DNA of 64,000 nt from Vibrio crassostreae. GTDB taxonomy: Bacteria; Pseudomonadota; Gammaproteobacteria; Enterobacterales; Vibrionaceae. Of the stretch, positions 17,102 to 25,982 are shown one piece after another. Numbering within the stretch: position 1 is the stretch's first letter; each line of letters begins with the position of its first letter. The position numbers were made by a program, and so were the translations under genes. The DNA is taken from contig NZ_AP025477.1 of NCBI RefSeq assembly GCF_024347415.1, positions 248,001 to 312,000 on the forward strand. Direction: 5' to 3'. The notes beneath the pieces are model-generated. The model worked only from the letters and a program-made list of their open reading frames with translations, was not told the origin of the DNA and ran no database searches.

Positions 17102-18793
17102 ATGATTTCTGAACCATCTCAAAAATATACACCAGCATCTATTGTATCTAATCCGGAACGAGTATGGCCTAGCAAGCGACTTGAATCAGCACCTCGTTGG
17201 TGCTCAACCGACCTACGGGATGGAAATCAGGCCCTAGCTAACCCTATGGATCACGATAGAAAACTTATGTATTTCGACCATCTTGTGCAATGTGGTTTCA
17301 AAGAAATCGAAGTCGCGTTTCCTTCTGCGTCAGATGCTGAGTTTCAATTCGTCCGTAAGCTAATAGAAAAGGACCACATACCTGATGATGTTTGGGTTCA
17401 AGTAATTACTCAGGCACGTCCGGATCTGATTCGAATGACGATGGATTCTTTGAGAGGAGCAAAACAGGCAATTGTTCATGTCTACAATGCCACCGCTCCC
17501 GTATTTAGGGATGTGGTTTTTCGAAATTCAAAAGAAAAAACCATTCATCTTGCTTTAGACGCTGTTGAATTGATTAAGCAGTTATGTGAGGAACAACCGG
17601 AAACTACATGGTGTTTGGAATACTCTCCGGAAACCTTTTGCTTTACAGAGCTTGAATTTGCCTTAGAGATCTGTGAAGCAGTAAAAGACTTATGGTGCCC
17701 TAATGAATCCAGACAATTAATACTAAACCTACCGACTACGGTTGAAGTCAACACTCCGAACGTGTTTGCCGACCAGATCGAACTATTCATTAGAAATTTT
17801 AGCGATCTCAATAATGTAACTATCAGTATCCACCCACACAATGACCGCGGTACTGGCGTTGCTACTGCTGAACTTGGTGTTCTTGGTGGCGCTCAGAGAA
17901 TTGAAGGCTGTTTGTTCGGCAATGGTGAAAGAACAGGGAATGTTGATTTAGTAACACTGGCCATGAACCTATATAGCCAAGGTGTTAACCCAAACATTAA
18001 GTTTGAAAATATCAAGAAAACCGTGGAAGTAGCTGAATATTGTAATCGAATTCCGGTACATCCTAGGCACCCATATGCGGGTGAGTTGGTCTTTACGGCA
18101 TTTTCAGGTTCACATCAGGATGCCATTAAAAAAGGGTTTGCAAAGCGGTTTGAAACGGGGCAAGTCACTTGGGATGTCCCATATCTACCAATTGATCCCA
18201 TTGATATTGGTTGTGCTTATGAAGAGGTAATTCGGGTAAATAACCAATCAGGTAAAAGTGGTGCAGCTTGGCTCATAGAGCAGAACCACGGATTGAGGCT
18301 TCCTAGGTTACTACAAATCGACTTCAGCGAAAAGGTTAAATCATTTACTAACCACTCAGGTTGCGAAATGAACCTGAATGAAATTTGGCGGCTATTCCGA
18401 GAGTCATATGGCGTTTTAGATAAACCAGATCTTCAACTGATAGATTATGAAAGCAAGTCTGAATCGGGTGAGCTATGCATCAGTTCAACTTTAAATCACA
18501 AGGGGCGCAGAGTTGATGTTGAAGGGCTTGGTTCTGGAATCATGAGTGCTTTGGTTAATGGCATAAAACAAGCCTTCGATATCGATATAAATATCAAAGA
18601 TTATTCTGAGCATACGCTGGGGCTTAGTACTGAAAGTAGAGCCGTCACTTACGTTGAGATCCAATCCAATTTACAGCTGAGTTACTTTGGCGTCTCAATT
18701 AATAGTGACTCATTAAAAGCTCTTCTGCAGGCTACTCTAAATGCGGTTTCTTCATTTTTGGATCAGGACGAATCCTTTAATCGGCTCGACTAA
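17102..18793 (+). CDS. leuA: 2-isopropylmalate synthase-like protein (LeuA type 2)
   Basis: 563 residues, the length of the long LeuA type common in proteobacteria and actinobacteria. The N-terminal TIM barrel carries the STDLRDGNQAL motif near residue 37 and the metal-binding HPHNDRGTG near residue 245. A C-terminal regulatory (LeuA dimer) domain follows. The enzyme condenses 2-ketoisovalerate with acetyl-CoA, the committed step to leucine, and related enzymes elongate 2-keto acids. An AGG lies before the ATG. It heads a run of same-strand biosynthetic genes, with no leuBCD nearby. It most likely raises the supply of leucine, or of a chain-extended homologue, for the NRPS-like pathway. It may be a feedback-resistant copy, which I cannot judge by eye. 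Confidence 0.88.
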   Translation: MISEPSQKYTPASIVSNPERVWPSKRLESAPRWCSTDLRDGNQALANPMDHDRKLMYFDHLVQCGFKEIEVAFPSASDAEFQFVRKLIEKDHIPDDVWVQVITQARPDLIRMTMDSLRGAKQAIVHVYNATAPVFRDVVFRNSKEKTIHLALDAVELIKQLCEEQPETTWCLEYSPETFCFTELEFALEICEAVKDLWCPNESRQLILNLPTTVEVNTPNVFADQIELFIRNFSDLNNVTISIHPHNDRGTGVATAELGVLGGAQRIEGCLFGNGERTGNVDLVTLAMNLYSQGVNPNIKFENIKKTVEVAEYCNRIPVHPRHPYAGELVFTAFSGSHQDAIKKGFAKRFETGQVTWDVPYLPIDPIDIGCAYEEVIRVNNQSGKSGAAWLIEQNHGLRLPRLLQIDFSEKVKSFTNHSGCEMNLNEIWRLFRESYGVLDKPDLQLIDYESKSESGELCISSTLNHKGRRVDVEGLGSGIMSALVNGIKQAFDIDINIKDYSEHTLGLSTESRAVTYVEIQSNLQLSYFGVSINSDSLKALLQATLNAVSSFLDQDESFNRLD

Positions 18794-18832
18794 GCAAGGC
18801 CTTCTTTTTAATACACACTGAGTTTGGAAATT

Positions 18833-19183
18833 ATGGAAAAAATCTTAAATATCCCTTCAGAGAATTGGACTAGCCCAACTAGTTTTGACCCTGGCATCGA
18901 ACAGATCATTATCGAAGACACCCTAGATACTGAAAAGAAAACTGGGATAAGAACTCGCTTTGTTCGCTTTAACCCTGATGCTGGGACCAAGGAAGTATTT
19001 CTTCATGATTACCATGAAGAGGTATATCTGGTTTCGGGTGACCAAATTCTTCTCGATAAAGACACCTTAGAATTAAAGCATAAATACACAGCAGGTGAAT
19101 ACTTTATAAGACCAGCAGGTACTCATCATGGACCGTTCAAAAGCTACGACGGGTGTGTCCTTCTAGAAATTCACTATTACTAA
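18833..19183 (+). CDS. Cupin-fold protein
   Basis: 116 residues from the ATG at 18833 (a TTG at 18824 opens the frame, but a GGAA lies just before 18833). A single cupin barrel is visible: HDYHEEVYLVSGD near residues 55-67 and YFIRPAGTHHGPF near residues 91-103 give the His/Glu metal ligands. ChrR-like and other small cupins look like this. Cupins occur in the ham fragin/valdiazen cluster beside an AurF-like oxygenase, so a role in N-oxygenation or N-N bond formation is plausible but inferred. Confidence 0.78.
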   Translation: MEKILNIPSENWTSPTSFDPGIEQIIIEDTLDTEKKTGIRTRFVRFNPDAGTKEVFLHDYHEEVYLVSGDQILLDKDTLELKHKYTAGEYFIRPAGTHHGPFKSYDGCVLLEIHYY

Positions 19184-19221
19184 ACAAATAAACTAACAAG
19201 GCAGTTGAAAGGGAACATAAA

Positions 19222-20139
19222 ATGGCTTATCAATCACACGCAAATTCATGGGAACAACGAGCGACAATCCGGACAAGACCAAGACGCATTATTGAGGATG
19301 ATGAACTTTCATTTTACCCAAAGGAAAGACAGCCATTGTGCTTTGATCCGGTAATTGAGAAGTTGGGTTTAGAGGTACAAAATACGATTTTGCTTCAAAG
19401 CCTATACAAATATATCAATGATATTGTAATTTTTGAGACTGAAATTGTTAACAAAACGGCACTAGATATTGCTAAAGGTCGTTTTCCTTTTGAGTTTTCA
19501 TTCGAGGCTAGATATGACGCAATGTCAGTTGTTCTTGATGAAGACTACCACGCATTTGTTGCAATGGATTTCCAGAATCAGATGGAACAACAAACTGGTT
19601 CAAAGCCCTTTCAGGTATTTAATGAAATTGAGCTTAGTCGAGCAATCCCGAAAGCAATCGCCTCATTAGATGACGCTAACCATAAAGCCGGCGTTGAACT
19701 GATTGCTGTGGCCATCTCTGAGAACACTGTAACTTCTGACGTTGCTGCTTTTGCTAGTGACGACAGTGTTAAGCGCTCAATTAAGGGTCTTATGGCAGAT
19801 CATCTTGCAGACGAAGGTCGCCACTCAAAGTTTTGGACAGAGCTAGTCAAGATTTACTGGGCCGAGATTGATGAATCATCTCGATTGGCTATTGGGTCTG
19901 CATTGCCAAAATTTCTTGAAGAATATCTTACAAATGATATCCAGAAAGAATTTGATACAGCGTTGATCAACCAACTATCCCTTCCAGGTGTCGTTAAAGC
20001 TAAAGTACTTGAAAACCTTGTTGGTGGGTACCCTATTACTGGACAGCACCCTATGGTTGCAAATATCCGCCGATTCCTAATTGCGTCAGGCATTTTTGAG
20101 CACGCACCGACCCGAAATCTTCTTGCTCAATATTCATAG
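19222..20139 (+). CDS. AurF-like di-iron N-oxygenase
   Basis: 305 residues resembling p-aminobenzoate N-oxygenase AurF. Di-iron ligand motifs of the ferritin-like four-helix type are visible: FETEIVN near residue 75, EDYHAF near residue 111, and DEGRHSKFW near residue 197. This family oxidises amines to hydroxylamine, nitroso or nitro groups; relatives HamC, MgoC and PvfB act in diazeniumdiolate or pyrazine N-oxide pathways. A strong AAAGGGA precedes the ATG. It follows the cupin gene and precedes the NRPS by 14 bases, so it very probably supplies the N-oxidised amino acid or intermediate. Confidence 0.86.
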   Translation: MAYQSHANSWEQRATIRTRPRRIIEDDELSFYPKERQPLCFDPVIEKLGLEVQNTILLQSLYKYINDIVIFETEIVNKTALDIAKGRFPFEFSFEARYDAMSVVLDEDYHAFVAMDFQNQMEQQTGSKPFQVFNEIELSRAIPKAIASLDDANHKAGVELIAVAISENTVTSDVAAFASDDSVKRSIKGLMADHLADEGRHSKFWTELVKIYWAEIDESSRLAIGSALPKFLEEYLTNDIQKEFDTALINQLSLPGVVKAKVLENLVGGYPITGQHPMVANIRRFLIASGIFEHAPTRNLLAQYS

Positions 20140-20153
20140 ATCATGGAAAGACA

Positions 20154-23100
20154 ATGAAACTTTATTCTATTGCACTTGATAGCAAGTGTCCTTGCTCGCA
20201 TGAACTAGCCAATCTTATTTACGAGCTTGGTCATAATATTATTTCATCAAAACCCGACGAAACTGTTTCTGAAACTGAAGACTCAATGAAGGTCGATTTC
20301 ACTCTTAAGCGTTACCATCCTGATGACATCGATTTAGGTTCAAGGTCGTCAGTGTATATTAGCGTGGCTCATGAGAGTGATAATGAACAATACATTGTTT
20401 CTACATTAGCACCATTTGACGGGCAGTTGGTGCTAATTACTAAGTCAGTCATAAAGAACGGATTCACACATAATGGGGCAGATATTCACAAAGAAATTTG
20501 TACAGTTGTAGAACAGTGTGTTTCTTTGACGCTCACACGCTTGTCACAAGGTTTAACCAAAGATAACACAATTCCTAGTGATGAATTAGTGCACTATTCA
20601 GAGGTTGACCTTCATGAATTAAAATTTTGGCACAAGTCTAATGAGACGATCGAGAACGGAAAGTATTATCAAGGTTTATACGAAGCTTATGAAAATACGG
20701 TTATGTTGTTCCCCCAAAAGGCAGCGGTCAAATTTGGTGATACCTCGATCTCTTACAAAGAGCTGGAAGGTAAGGTTGAAAGATATGCGTCAAATATTCA
20801 AAATCTCCTGTATTCAGGTAGTTGTGCAGAACAACAAGTCATAGCAATCGCATTACCAAAGTCCATCGAATTATATGCAACGATTCTGGCAGTGTTAAAA
20901 CTAAATGCTTGTTATGTGCCCATCGACCCCGAGTACCCAGAAGACCGAATTAAGAACATATTGAAAGGCTCTAAACCTCAATTATTAATTGGAGCGTTAA
21001 ATTTTGAGACAGAAACGCGAGCTACTTCAATAGATGCCCTAGAGCAAAATATTGATATCGGAACAACAGCGACGTCGTTTAAATACGAAGAAAACACAAG
21101 TCAAAATGCTGTGATGATCTATACGTCAGGTTCAACGGGTGTTCCAAAAGGCGTGCAACTCACTCATCAGAATGTGGCTCATTTCTGTCACTGGTATATC
21201 ACAGAAACGAATCTATCATATGATTCTCGTTGTCTTCAGTTCACAACAGTTTCCTTCGACGCATCTCTATTAGATATCTTCCCTACATTTACAACTGGGG
21301 GGACACTTATTGTACCTTCATCAGAGCAGCGACATGACTTCGAACAACTAAACAATTTAATCTTAGAAGAGTCAGTCACACACTGTTTCATACCACCAGC
21401 AATGTTATCGGCAATGCCGCAGTGTTCATGGCCATCTATGGAATACATCATCACCGGTGGCGATGTCTGTGACAGTGCAGCGATCGATCATTGGTCCGGA
21501 CAGTCAAATTTGGTCAATATATATGGGCCTACTGAATGTACTGTGCTGGCTACCTTTAAACGACTAGATCAAGGCTGCAATAACAAAGTCATTGGACAGC
21601 CAATCAATAATACTCAGGTTTACCTGATTAATGAAAAAGGCGATCCTTGCCAGACTCTGGAGCAAGGTGAGCTGTATATAGCAGGGAAAGGAGTTGGACC
21701 TGGGTATGTACGAGATATTATTCAAACTAATGAACGATTTGCCCCGATTGAATCGAACTCAAAAGCAGGCAAAACGTATCGCACGGGTGATATTTGCTTT
21801 TGGGACAATAATGGTGAAATTAACTTTATTGGTCGTCGGGACAATCAGCTTAAAATTCGAGGATTTCGAGTTGAGCTTGGTGAGATAGAAAACACGATTC
21901 TTCGATTAGACCTTTACACTGGGTGTGTAGTTATAGCCGACGATAAAAAACAGATCAGAGCTTTTGTTAAAGGTCCGAAATCTAATGTTTCTACCGACCA
22001 ATTACGTGTTGAGTTGGGCGAATGCTTACCAGATTATATGATGCCAGTATTAATCAAAGAGCTCCAAGAATTTCCTTACACGGTCAACGGTAAAGTTGAC
22101 CGTAAAAAACTTGCAGAATTCAAAGTGCGTTCGGTTGGTACCACCAAAGATGAAGTTTGGACTAAATTACAAACGGAATTGAGAGAAATATGGGCTGAAT
22201 CACTCGACGTTGACCCTGAGGACTTATCTCTGAATTCATCGTTTTTTGATATGGGAGGTCATTCATTACTTGTATCAAAAATGCTCCTCACGGTAAGGAA
22301 TACCTACGAAGGAAGCTTTACATTAGCTCGCTTCATGGAAAAACCAACGATCGAAGCACTAAGCAAACTTTTAACGTCGGACCACCTCACGAAAGGGGCG
22401 CAGATTTCAGACCGAATATATGCAGATTTGGTACTGGATCAAAAAATCGCCCCCTTTACTGAAGAGAATCTTAACGCATTTAATCCCCGTGCAGTTTTAT
22501 TAACAGGGGCTACAGGATTTTTAGGTGTTCATATTTTGGAGCAATTGGTTCAAAAGACTGATGCGATTATCTATTGCCACATCCGAGCAAGCTCTCAAGA
22601 ATATGCACTCAAGAAACTGGCTGAAAATTATAGAAAATTCGGGGTCAATGACTTTAATCAGAACCCTCGAATCAAAGTGGTATGTGGTGATCTAGCTGCC
22701 CCGCAGCTAGGTCTAACTGACAGCGACTACCAAATGCTATGCGGAAATGTTGATGTCATTTATCACAACGGTGCGCAAGTGAATCATATCTATGATTACA
22801 CTTATCTTTACAATGCTAATGTTCGCTCGACCATCGATCTACTACGTATGGCTTGCACTGGTCAGCAGAAGCAAGTGGTCTATGTCTCAACATTAAGTGC
22901 TGCAAGTAATCTAAATGAACAAGGACACATTGTGGAAGAGGGGCCAGCAGGGCAGCTACCGGCTTTCGTAAACAATGGATATAACCTCACCAAATGGGTT
23001 TCTGAACAATTGGTTTGGCAAGCTTATGAACGAGGCGTCCCAATAACACTTGTTCGACCAGGGAACATTACTGGGCATTCTCAAACTGGCCATTGTTTCC

Positions 23101-23600
23101 CTGACCAGAATCGAATTTTGTTGCTATTAAAGGGGGCTGCACAAATGGGGGTCGCCCCAAATTGGGATTTACAGTTCGATCTGTGCCCCGTCGACTTTAT
23201 CGCCCAAGGTCTTGTGGAAGGTTCATTAGATAAAGTTAAACATACACCTGTTCTTCACTTTCATAACCCGAAACCACTAACTTGGAAACAATATGTGGGT
23301 CGGCTAAATCATCATGGGATACCAATTAAATTTATATCGGATGATCAGTGGAGAAGCATGCTGCTAACACTAGATGAATCAAATGCTTTATATCAAGTAG
23401 TGTCATTTTATCTCGATGAAAATTCAGAGGATATTGGTGACATCTCAAATATAGATTATAAAAAAACCTTAAACCGTTTAAATCAATCTGGATTGGATTA
23501 TCCGGAAAAAGACAACAAGTTGATTGACGCCAATTTAGGGTATCTCATTTCAAGCGGATTTATTGCAGAAACTGTAAACATCAAATTAGTAACTTCATAA
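20154..23600 (+). CDS. NRPS with adenylation, carrier and thioester-reductase domains
   Basis: 1148 residues. The first ~165 have no adenylation, condensation or carrier motif and I cannot place them. An AMP-binding domain follows, with IYTSGSTGVPKG near residue 320, IYGPTE near 460 and YRTGDICFW near 541. Next comes a carrier protein with DMGGHSLL (Ser near 700), then a thioester reductase with LTGATGFLG near 782 and YNLTK near 942. It should load an amino acid, tether it and release it reductively as an aldehyde or alcohol, as HamD, MgoA and PvfC are thought to do. By-eye specificity residues read D-A-L-F-I-G-I-V-L-K, suggesting an aliphatic amino acid. No condensation domain is seen. Confidence 0.92.
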   Translation: MKLYSIALDSKCPCSHELANLIYELGHNIISSKPDETVSETEDSMKVDFTLKRYHPDDIDLGSRSSVYISVAHESDNEQYIVSTLAPFDGQLVLITKSVIKNGFTHNGADIHKEICTVVEQCVSLTLTRLSQGLTKDNTIPSDELVHYSEVDLHELKFWHKSNETIENGKYYQGLYEAYENTVMLFPQKAAVKFGDTSISYKELEGKVERYASNIQNLLYSGSCAEQQVIAIALPKSIELYATILAVLKLNACYVPIDPEYPEDRIKNILKGSKPQLLIGALNFETETRATSIDALEQNIDIGTTATSFKYEENTSQNAVMIYTSGSTGVPKGVQLTHQNVAHFCHWYITETNLSYDSRCLQFTTVSFDASLLDIFPTFTTGGTLIVPSSEQRHDFEQLNNLILEESVTHCFIPPAMLSAMPQCSWPSMEYIITGGDVCDSAAIDHWSGQSNLVNIYGPTECTVLATFKRLDQGCNNKVIGQPINNTQVYLINEKGDPCQTLEQGELYIAGKGVGPGYVRDIIQTNERFAPIESNSKAGKTYRTGDICFWDNNGEINFIGRRDNQLKIRGFRVELGEIENTILRLDLYTGCVVIADDKKQIRAFVKGPKSNVSTDQLRVELGECLPDYMMPVLIKELQEFPYTVNGKVDRKKLAEFKVRSVGTTKDEVWTKLQTELREIWAESLDVDPEDLSLNSSFFDMGGHSLLVSKMLLTVRNTYEGSFTLARFMEKPTIEALSKLLTSDHLTKGAQISDRIYADLVLDQKIAPFTEENLNAFNPRAVLLTGATGFLGVHILEQLVQKTDAIIYCHIRASSQEYALKKLAENYRKFGVNDFNQNPRIKVVCGDLAAPQLGLTDSDYQMLCGNVDVIYHNGAQVNHIYDYTYLYNANVRSTIDLLRMACTGQQKQVVYVSTLSAASNLNEQGHIVEEGPAGQLPAFVNNGYNLTKWVSEQLVWQAYERGVPITLVRPGNITGHSQTGHCFPDQNRILLLLKGAAQMGVAPNWDLQFDLCPVDFIAQGLVEGSLDKVKHTPVLHFHNPKPLTWKQYVGRLNHHGIPIKFISDDQWRSMLLTLDESNALYQVVSFYLDENSEDIGDISNIDYKKTLNRLNQSGLDYPEKDNKLIDANLGYLISSGFIAETVNIKLVTS

Positions 23601-23659
23601 ACCCAAGTAACCTGTAATTTTCAGATATTTTTCAGTTTTAATACCTTAAGGATATATAG

Positions 23660-24142
23660 ATGAATTATTCAGAAAAACGCTCAACACTAATTAATGTTCC
23701 AAATACAAAGACCATTAGTACCCCCGTTACTATTAAAGCATCGGCTGCTGAGGTTTGGTCAATTGTGGGAGATTTCTCAGGCTTCCATAAATTTGTTGAT
23801 GGATTAGAACGAATTGAAATGACTGGCGAAGGGGCACGTTCCGTTCGTAAAAAGTTATTTGAAGATGGGCATGTCGTTATAGAGCAGCTCAATCACCGTG
23901 ATGAACAAAGTATGCTAATGGACTGGAGCTTGATTTACACAAATATGGATATTGGAAATCTATGGTCATCAATGCGAGTTAATCAGATCGATAATGACCA
24001 CTGTGAAGCTATCTGGGATATTGCCGGTGAACCTTACAATAACGAAACCAACCAAACTGATTTTGAATCGTTTGTCGAAGGCTTTGCCCGAAGCTGTTTG
24101 AATAACGTTAAAGAAATCGCTGAATCCACGAAAGCAGCGTAA
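23660..24142 (+). CDS. SRPBCC (polyketide cyclase-like) protein, copy 1
   Basis: 160 residues of the START/Bet v1-like fold. The motif VWSIVGDFSGFHKF near residue 31 and the C-terminal helix region are typical of polyketide cyclase/dehydrase proteins. It has an AAGGA ribosome-binding site. The ham, mgo and pvf clusters each carry one gene of this family (HamE, MgoD, PvfD), thought to help late steps of small-molecule formation. It is related to the next gene: both share V-W-S-V/I-V-G-x-F-S-x-F near the N-terminus, a G-E-G motif, and an AGEP motif near the end. Confidence 0.82.
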   Translation: MNYSEKRSTLINVPNTKTISTPVTIKASAAEVWSIVGDFSGFHKFVDGLERIEMTGEGARSVRKKLFEDGHVVIEQLNHRDEQSMLMDWSLIYTNMDIGNLWSSMRVNQIDNDHCEAIWDIAGEPYNNETNQTDFESFVEGFARSCLNNVKEIAESTKAA

Positions 24143-24160
24143 CAAAAGCCAAAAATAAAA

Positions 24161-24187
24161 ACCAGATGGGTTCTATACCCGTCTGGT
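24161..24187 (+). promoter_or_regulatory. Stem-loop between the two SRPBCC genes
   Basis: An 11-bp stem with one G-U pair (arms 24161-24171 and 24177-24187) and a 5-base loop, directly followed by the GGGAG ribosome-binding site of the second gene. It could be an mRNA processing or attenuation element. It lacks a T-run, so full termination is unlikely. Confidence 0.45.
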
Positions 24188-24198
24188 AGGGAGAAAAC

Positions 24199-24687
24199 AT
24201 GGAAAATACTATATGTCATCGACACTTCTATCCTGCCATTCCTCAAACAAAAACCTTAAGAATGGAAAAGAAGATTGAGGCTCCAGCCGGTGTTGTCTGG
24301 AGTGTTGTAGGAAACTTTTCAAGATTTGACCGATTCACTGATGGGCTAAATAAATGCCAGATGATAGGTGAAGGATTAGGTCAGGTTAGGGTTAAGACAT
24401 TCGATTCGGGTGATTATGTTGTTGACCAAATCTCGTTTAGAGATAACTCCAACATGAAAATGCACTTCAATATAATTTCCACTTCTCTGAACCTCAGAAA
24501 CCTTTGGGAGCTCATGAGAGTTGAAGAGCTTACTGACTCGTGTTGCAAGGTAGTGTGGGAAATGGCAGGAGAGCCAAAAACAGGGGCTCAACAGGAACTG
24601 GAAGTATTTTTATCGGACTTTGCTAATGCTGCGTTAGCTAATGTCGAAAGCATTTGCAGTGAAAGGTTAAATGAGGTCAGTTCATGA
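24199..24687 (+). CDS. SRPBCC (polyketide cyclase-like) protein, copy 2
   Basis: 162 residues, a second START/Bet v1-like protein with the VWSVVGNFSRFDRFTDG motif near residue 36. It is similar over most of its length to the preceding gene (shared DG-L, GEG, NLW and AGEP motifs), so the pair is probably an old duplication. A GGGAG lies before the ATG and the stop overlaps the ferredoxin ATG by four bases. The two copies may act as a heterodimer or on successive intermediates. Confidence 0.82.
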   Translation: MENTICHRHFYPAIPQTKTLRMEKKIEAPAGVVWSVVGNFSRFDRFTDGLNKCQMIGEGLGQVRVKTFDSGDYVVDQISFRDNSNMKMHFNIISTSLNLRNLWELMRVEELTDSCCKVVWEMAGEPKTGAQQELEVFLSDFANAALANVESICSERLNEVSS

Positions 24688-25118
24688 GCACTTTATGGTT
24701 TTTAGCTGCCATTGGGGTGCCTTGTATTTGGGGTATCTATGTTGCTGATATGACCAGTAACCTTCTAGCTCTGAAAGTTGAGCCGAGTGACATTGCCACA
24801 GAGCATTTTTCACTTATGAGTCAAACTCCTTTGGCACAGGAAACCCAAATTAAAGTTCATCTAGATAATGAAGTGCTTTGTGATAAAGCAAATGGCGAAA
24901 AATCAATACTGGAGTTGGCCGAAGATGCTGGTGCTTACATCAACTCAGTATGTAGGAATGGTTTATGCGGCGCATGTGTGGTTAGGGTGGAAGGGAATAC
25001 TCGAGGAGGATGTACCGACGTATTAGAAACGCATAGTATCGAGAAAGGGATAAGGCTCGCTTGTTGCACTTATCCAATTGATGATTGTTCTGTGTTCAGT
25101 GATACGTCACTTTCTTGA
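24684..25118 (+). CDS. 2Fe-2S ferredoxin-like protein
   Basis: 144 residues. A hydrophobic N-terminal segment (WFLAAIGVPCIWGIYVA) is followed by a plant-type 2Fe-2S domain with ligands in VCRNGLCGACVV and a final Cys in LACCTYP. It is an electron-transfer protein, and the AurF-like oxygenase two genes upstream is the natural acceptor, since such di-iron enzymes need electrons. The start overlaps the preceding stop. The 3' end overlaps the convergent AraC gene by about 49 bases. The hydrophobic N-terminus could anchor it to the membrane, unlike ordinary soluble ferredoxins. Confidence 0.85.
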   Translation: MSTLWFLAAIGVPCIWGIYVADMTSNLLALKVEPSDIATEHFSLMSQTPLAQETQIKVHLDNEVLCDKANGEKSILELAEDAGAYINSVCRNGLCGACVVRVEGNTRGGCTDVLETHSIEKGIRLACCTYPIDDCSVFSDTSLS

Positions 25119-25882
25119 ACCAGACTTGGGAAGGCAACGAATGAGTTTGGTGAAATGCTAGTACGCTTCTTAAACATTGTGCTGAAAGCACTGTGGCTAT
25201 CGTAACCAACTGCTACTGCTGCATCCGTAACAGAATAGCCACTAGCCAGTAGCTCCATACTTTTAAGTATCCTAAAATGTCTGAGCCATTCTCCAAAGCT
25301 CAAACCAGTCTCTAAGTGGAATTTACGGGAAATAGTTCGTGCCGACACATTCAGTGAGAGCGCAACATCGGCTAGTTCCCAGGGGCGCTCTAAATGAGCG
25401 GTCACACGTTTACAGAAAGATTTAAGTTCTTTCGATGAAGGCATGGGTACATTAAAGTCTGTGAGGTGAATTAAGCGCAACTCATCAAGAATAAGTTCGT
25501 TGATACGTTCTTCGCGTGAACCTGTTGTAAGATTATCAGAGAAATCAGAAGCTGCATTAATCAGCTCTCTAAGCAGCGGGTTAACTTGAAATATACCTAA
25601 CTCATTACCAAGATCAGCACGTGCTAAGGGATCTATGAAAAGAGTTCGTACTTCAACTCGGCCTACCGCGACTAAGCTGTGAGGTACCCCTGCTGGAATC
25701 AGCAGGCCCCGAGATGGAGGAATGACCCAACAATTATCTTTGGCATAGACTCGAATTGCCCCTTCCAGTATGTGTAAAACCTGAATAACCTGATGGTCAT
25801 GAACAGGCTCTTTAATACCGTTTTGGTAGGTGTACTTAATAGCCCGAATTGGTTTTTTGGGTCTGTCAGTTTGGTAAAACAT
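25070..25882 (-). CDS. AraC-family transcriptional regulator
   Basis: 270 residues. An N-terminal cupin-type sensor (VHDHQVIQVLHILEGAIRVY, PAGVPHSLV near residue 77) precedes a C-terminal AraC double helix-turn-helix, with RTISRKFHLETGLSFGEWL and AVAVGYDSHSAFSTMFKK. It is encoded on the opposite strand at the end of the biosynthetic operon, tail-to-tail overlapping the ferredoxin gene and divergent from the phosphopantetheinyl transferase over a 100-base gap. It probably regulates the cluster or the neighbouring gene in response to a small molecule, perhaps the product. Confidence 0.88.
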   Translation of the reverse strand: MFYQTDRPKKPIRAIKYTYQNGIKEPVHDHQVIQVLHILEGAIRVYAKDNCWVIPPSRGLLIPAGVPHSLVAVGRVEVRTLFIDPLARADLGNELGIFQVNPLLRELINAASDFSDNLTTGSREERINELILDELRLIHLTDFNVPMPSSKELKSFCKRVTAHLERPWELADVALSLNVSARTISRKFHLETGLSFGEWLRHFRILKSMELLASGYSVTDAAVAVGYDSHSAFSTMFKKRTSISPNSFVAFPSLVQESDVSLNTEQSSIG

Positions 25883-25982
25883 ACTTAATTCAATCAGAAA
25901 ATAAAATTCATCTTAAAAAAGGGTTATTGATACGCAAGATGTTTTATATTCACTTTTGCTATAACTAAATCAAAGTGATGGA

